From: Eleginops maclovinus
Taxonomy: Eukaryota > Chordata > Actinopteri > Perciformes > Eleginopidae
DNA: 64,000 nt
Direction: 5' to 3'
Assembly (NCBI RefSeq): GCF_036324505.1
Contig: NC_086354.1
Coordinates: 7,489,295-7,553,294, forward strand
Below the pieces are notes generated by a model that saw nothing but the letters and a program-made list of their open reading frames with translations, was not told where the DNA came from and searched no databases. Numbering within the stretch: the stretch's first letter is position 1; every line of letters begins with the position of its first letter. Position numbers and translations under genes: made by a program. Of the stretch, positions 61,196 through 64,000 are shown in pieces.

Positions 61196-62695
61196 ACAGT
61201 GATGAAAGTGTGCTCCGTGAGACGCATACGAAGTCGTCTCGCCGAAGGTGGAATGTAAAAGTGGAATCTTTGTGCTTCCTCCGTGTAAAGTCGTTTCCCA
61301 TCATGTTCCCTTTCTCTTTCATCAGGGGCAGGTATTGTTTCGGTACTGCTCCATCTGATGGAGTATAAATCACAGGTGGAGCCAGGCTTTCCTGCCATCC
61401 ACGATAAATTGGTCTCCATTTTCTGACATCCAGGCTTTTGGAAGCATGATTTCTTTGATCTTTTCAGCCCTACTCGACGTTTTCTGGTATTCCATTTTAC
61501 ATCATCACCCTTTCTGCCACGGTCGCTCTCTTTTTTTTTCTTGTCCTGTCTATCTCTCTGTCTCATCAAACTATATGCCTCTCCTTTTCTTTTTTTCCCC
61601 TCCAATCCTGTCACTGTTTCTTTATCGCTTGTCTTACTTATCTCCTCGTTTCATCTTCTTTAACTTTTCCCTCTTGCTATGTCGCTGTCATTAGCTGTAA
61701 CATACCATGTCATGCCTTTGGTTGTATCTTAGTAACCACCAAAAGCTTTGTGCATCTTGCTACTCACTGCATATGTGTGTATTCATTCTCCACCCACTTT
61801 TACAAACTTTATAAAGGCATGTTTGGTCGCAACCTGTGAAAACTGTTTCTCAAACTGTTAAATTATACACTTATGTGTGTACACCCATTTCTAAAAGTGC
61901 ATGTGTGTTAGATTTGTTGAAGCACTAAAGAGTGAGAAAATATGTACTCCAACTATATGTAACTGCCTCAAGTATAGATCTTCATTTCATTTTTTTAACA
62001 TGCAATTTGTCTGTTTCTTGAGCAGGAGGTAAGTGTGTGTCGAATAATAAACATCAAAGCGAGAAGAAATCTGCACACCATGCTCCAACAACATAATCCC
62101 TGAATCATTTAGAGCCTAGTTCTATGTTAATGTCCCAAAGGCAGCACGTCTTTGAACTTTATACTGTATAGCTTTGTATATGGTTTCACAATATAATGAA
62201 ACATTATCACTAAAATGCTGCTTCAACACTCTCTCAGTGGCTCTAAGTTTGTTTTGGACTATAGTGAAAGCGCAACGAACAGCTGCTTTGGCTGAGCTTA
62301 ACATCATATGATAGAGTAATGAGCTGCTTGTTCAGTTTTCGTTTTGGATGCTTTTCTCGATTGCTTTCTAGCTAGTCATTAGAAACAGTGTTTCTAATTG
62401 ATGGGCCAAGCTACTGTAGCTGTCGATCAGTAAATGGTTTTAAACCCAGAATAAGGACAGCTGTATCTAAGCTTTTGAATACATTTCAATTATTGTAAAA
62501 TTGTGTAAATGTCTAAAATCCTGATTTCCCCTTTCACAGTTAGCCATGAATGAACACTTTCAATCATCTGCTTGAATAGGAATCCCCCTGTCAGCTACAC
62601 AATTCTTTAGACCTGACATTTAAAACAATGGTAAAGAGGAATGATTATTTTTTGCCATATGACTAAGGCCCTCCAACAATGCCAGAAGAGCCATC
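61196..62695. other. No gene recognised; pyrimidine-rich 61.49-61.68 kb
   Basis: The minus-strand frame 61614-61174 is K/R/D/E-rich because the plus strand is pyrimidine-rich; no domain is visible. The rest is AT-rich. Confidence 0.5.
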
Positions 62696-62830
62696 TTTAC
62701 GCACGGCTGTAGCTTTTAATAGCGCCCGATTAGTGATTAACTCATCATACATGCAACCAACAATTATGTTGGTGTTAGAGAATGTCATGTAATTAGTCAT
62801 TAAATGGAAGCCTTTTTAATAAGTGTAAGA
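62696..62830. promoter_or_regulatory. Candidate conserved non-coding element
   Basis: CTTTTAATAGCGCCCGATTAG (62714), GTGATTAACTCATCATACATG and CATGTAATTAGTCATTAAATGG (about 62787) are packed into 110 bp: several homeodomain-type cores with balanced flanks. One of the denser motif clusters in the window. Confidence 0.4.
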
Positions 62831-64000
62831 AGGATGTACAAAAATAACTGTGGTATGACTAATTTATTTGGAACCGAATAATGTGGGCCCAAGTGTAGTA
62901 GAGCAGCCGTGGCCTGAGTCAATATATATCCAATGTGTGTATTTTCCTGGGCAGAAGGTCTGGGCCGCTGCTCCGATGTCTTCAATCTGCAGGTTGCCAT
63001 AGCTCTGAGGATTGGGCAGACTTGATGGCCAGATGGAGTAGCAATTATTTTCACTTCTGCTGGTCAGTTCCATTTAATATTACACAAGTCAAAATGTAAA
63101 TTGGGGGCTGCAATACCCATAAAAAATACTTCTACTGGGGAAGTGAGGGAAGGTATGAGTGTTGCTGTTGAGCAGAAAGCATACCTGAGTGTTATTACAC
63201 CCTGTGTGTCTGCCTCTATCTGCTGTCCTTCAACATTCACTATCTCAAAATTCATGTTTCTCTTTCCTCTCAGACATTCATAAGACTTATTTGATTAGTT
63301 TTGACTTCCAGATGTTTGCTGATTCAGATACATTTTAAGTTACACAGAGTTCACAAATGGGAATAGGTTGAACGTTTTTTTGTAAATCACACTCTCTGCC
63401 TAATCTGAGCTTCTCTTTGATTTGTTAGCTTAATTGTTGTGTTTGCGCATGTAAATCCCTGTGTGTTACCCACAGAATCTTAAAACCCACCCTCCGGCTC
63501 CCCCTCAAGTTGAAACTGTTAGCCCTGCTTGCACTGTTTTTGTTGTTTCTCTTGTAAGGGCTGTTAGCAAATTTAGCCACTAGCAGCCAACTCCACCGTC
63601 ACCGTGTTAAGAAACGTGTGGAGGCAATTCCACAATCATATGTCTATATCTGCTCTAGATTTGAAGAAAAACATTGTATAATATAGATGTATTTTGGATT
63701 TGCTCCCAAATGTAATAGGTTCTTCCTTGGCCATTAATGGATCCTCTTCTAAGTTTTATGTGGCCAATAGTTTTTTCCATAATCCACAAGACATACAGAT
63801 AAACAGAGACATTGAAAAAAGCATGATTTTCTTGGCAGAGAATTTATTTAATATTAGTATTAGTATTATTAAACAATACCATTACGAAAAAGCTAACAAC
63901 CCACAGCCAACAGCTGTTAGCCTATGGAACTTTTGAAATTAAAACTAACCAAATCTGATTTAAAGGATAGAATTGTGTGGCTTTATTTGTGATCCTGGTA
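62831..64000. other. No gene recognised
   Basis: AT-rich sequence to the end of the window. Open frames here are under 90 codons and lack recognisable domains. Confidence 0.5.

Noticed and set aside
61174..61614. 146-codon K/R/E-rich minus-strand frame
   Set aside because: Explained by a pyrimidine-rich plus strand; low complexity and no domain.

Overview
The window looks like intergenic or intronic DNA from a teleost fish. The evidence is what it carries: an L2-clade LINE 3' fragment with the fish-type tail, a Tc1-like transposon with ~197-bp terminal inverted repeats, hAT-type elements, a BEL/Pao LTR retrotransposon (a group found in fish but not mammals), and many long TG/CA microsatellites. 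I found no host protein-coding gene that I can name. Most long open frames are repeat translations (VCVC/THTH), transposon remnants or chance frames. The strongest hint of host exons is a CpG-rich, promoter-like block at about 43.1-44.3 kb with minus-strand splice-donor-like sites. A GC-rich candidate exon at 57.25-57.57 kb (minus) is weaker.

Layout. 0-8.6 kb: AT-rich DNA with one dead L2 LINE copy (0.87-2.0 kb) and a pyrimidine-rich block (7.44-7.85 kb). 8.6-15.3 kb: several islands dense in homeodomain-type TAAT/TTAATTA motifs, which look like candidate conserved non-coding elements, interrupted by a degraded hAT element (9.52-11.49 kb) and a hAT-type MITE with a perfect 8-bp target-site duplication (14.40 kb). 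15-30 kb: mostly featureless, with a TG microsatellite cluster (17.4-18.05 kb), purine-rich tracts and more candidate regulatory islands (19.4-20.05, 25.7-26.3, 29.4-29.7 kb). 30-43 kb: three long CA arrays, a TTAA-bounded MITE candidate (32.1-32.9 kb), a SINE-like fragment (34.2 kb) and another island (36.4-36.7 kb). 43-47 kb: the promoter-like block and a second copy of the hAT MITE. 47.5-48.9 kb: a nearly intact Tc1-like element. 50.0-52.7 kb: the palindromic BEL/Pao provirus. 53-64 kb: a TG array, a 67-bp inverted repeat pair 3.6 kb apart, the candidate exon, hairpins and two small candidate islands.

The most unusual object is the BEL/Pao insertion at 50011-52691. It has three apparently identical 589-bp LTRs. 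Its order on the plus strand is LTR(-), integrase tail(-), loop, integrase tail(+), LTR(+), primer-binding site(-), LTR(-). One 5-bp target-site duplication (ATAAC) flanks the whole structure, so it appears to have integrated as a single, already palindromic cDNA. The fold-back point in the integrase coincides with a 17-nt inverted repeat in the element itself (16 of 17 match). The second fold-back, beside the primer-binding site, carries GTTG/CAAC complementarity. This suggests snap-back self-priming during reverse transcription. The primer-binding site matches the 3' end of tRNA-Tyr over 17 nt.

The mobile elements do not work together with each other or with a host gene in any way I can see. 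The candidate regulatory islands and the promoter-like block would fit a gene desert or large introns around a developmental gene, but that is inference; no alignment was available.
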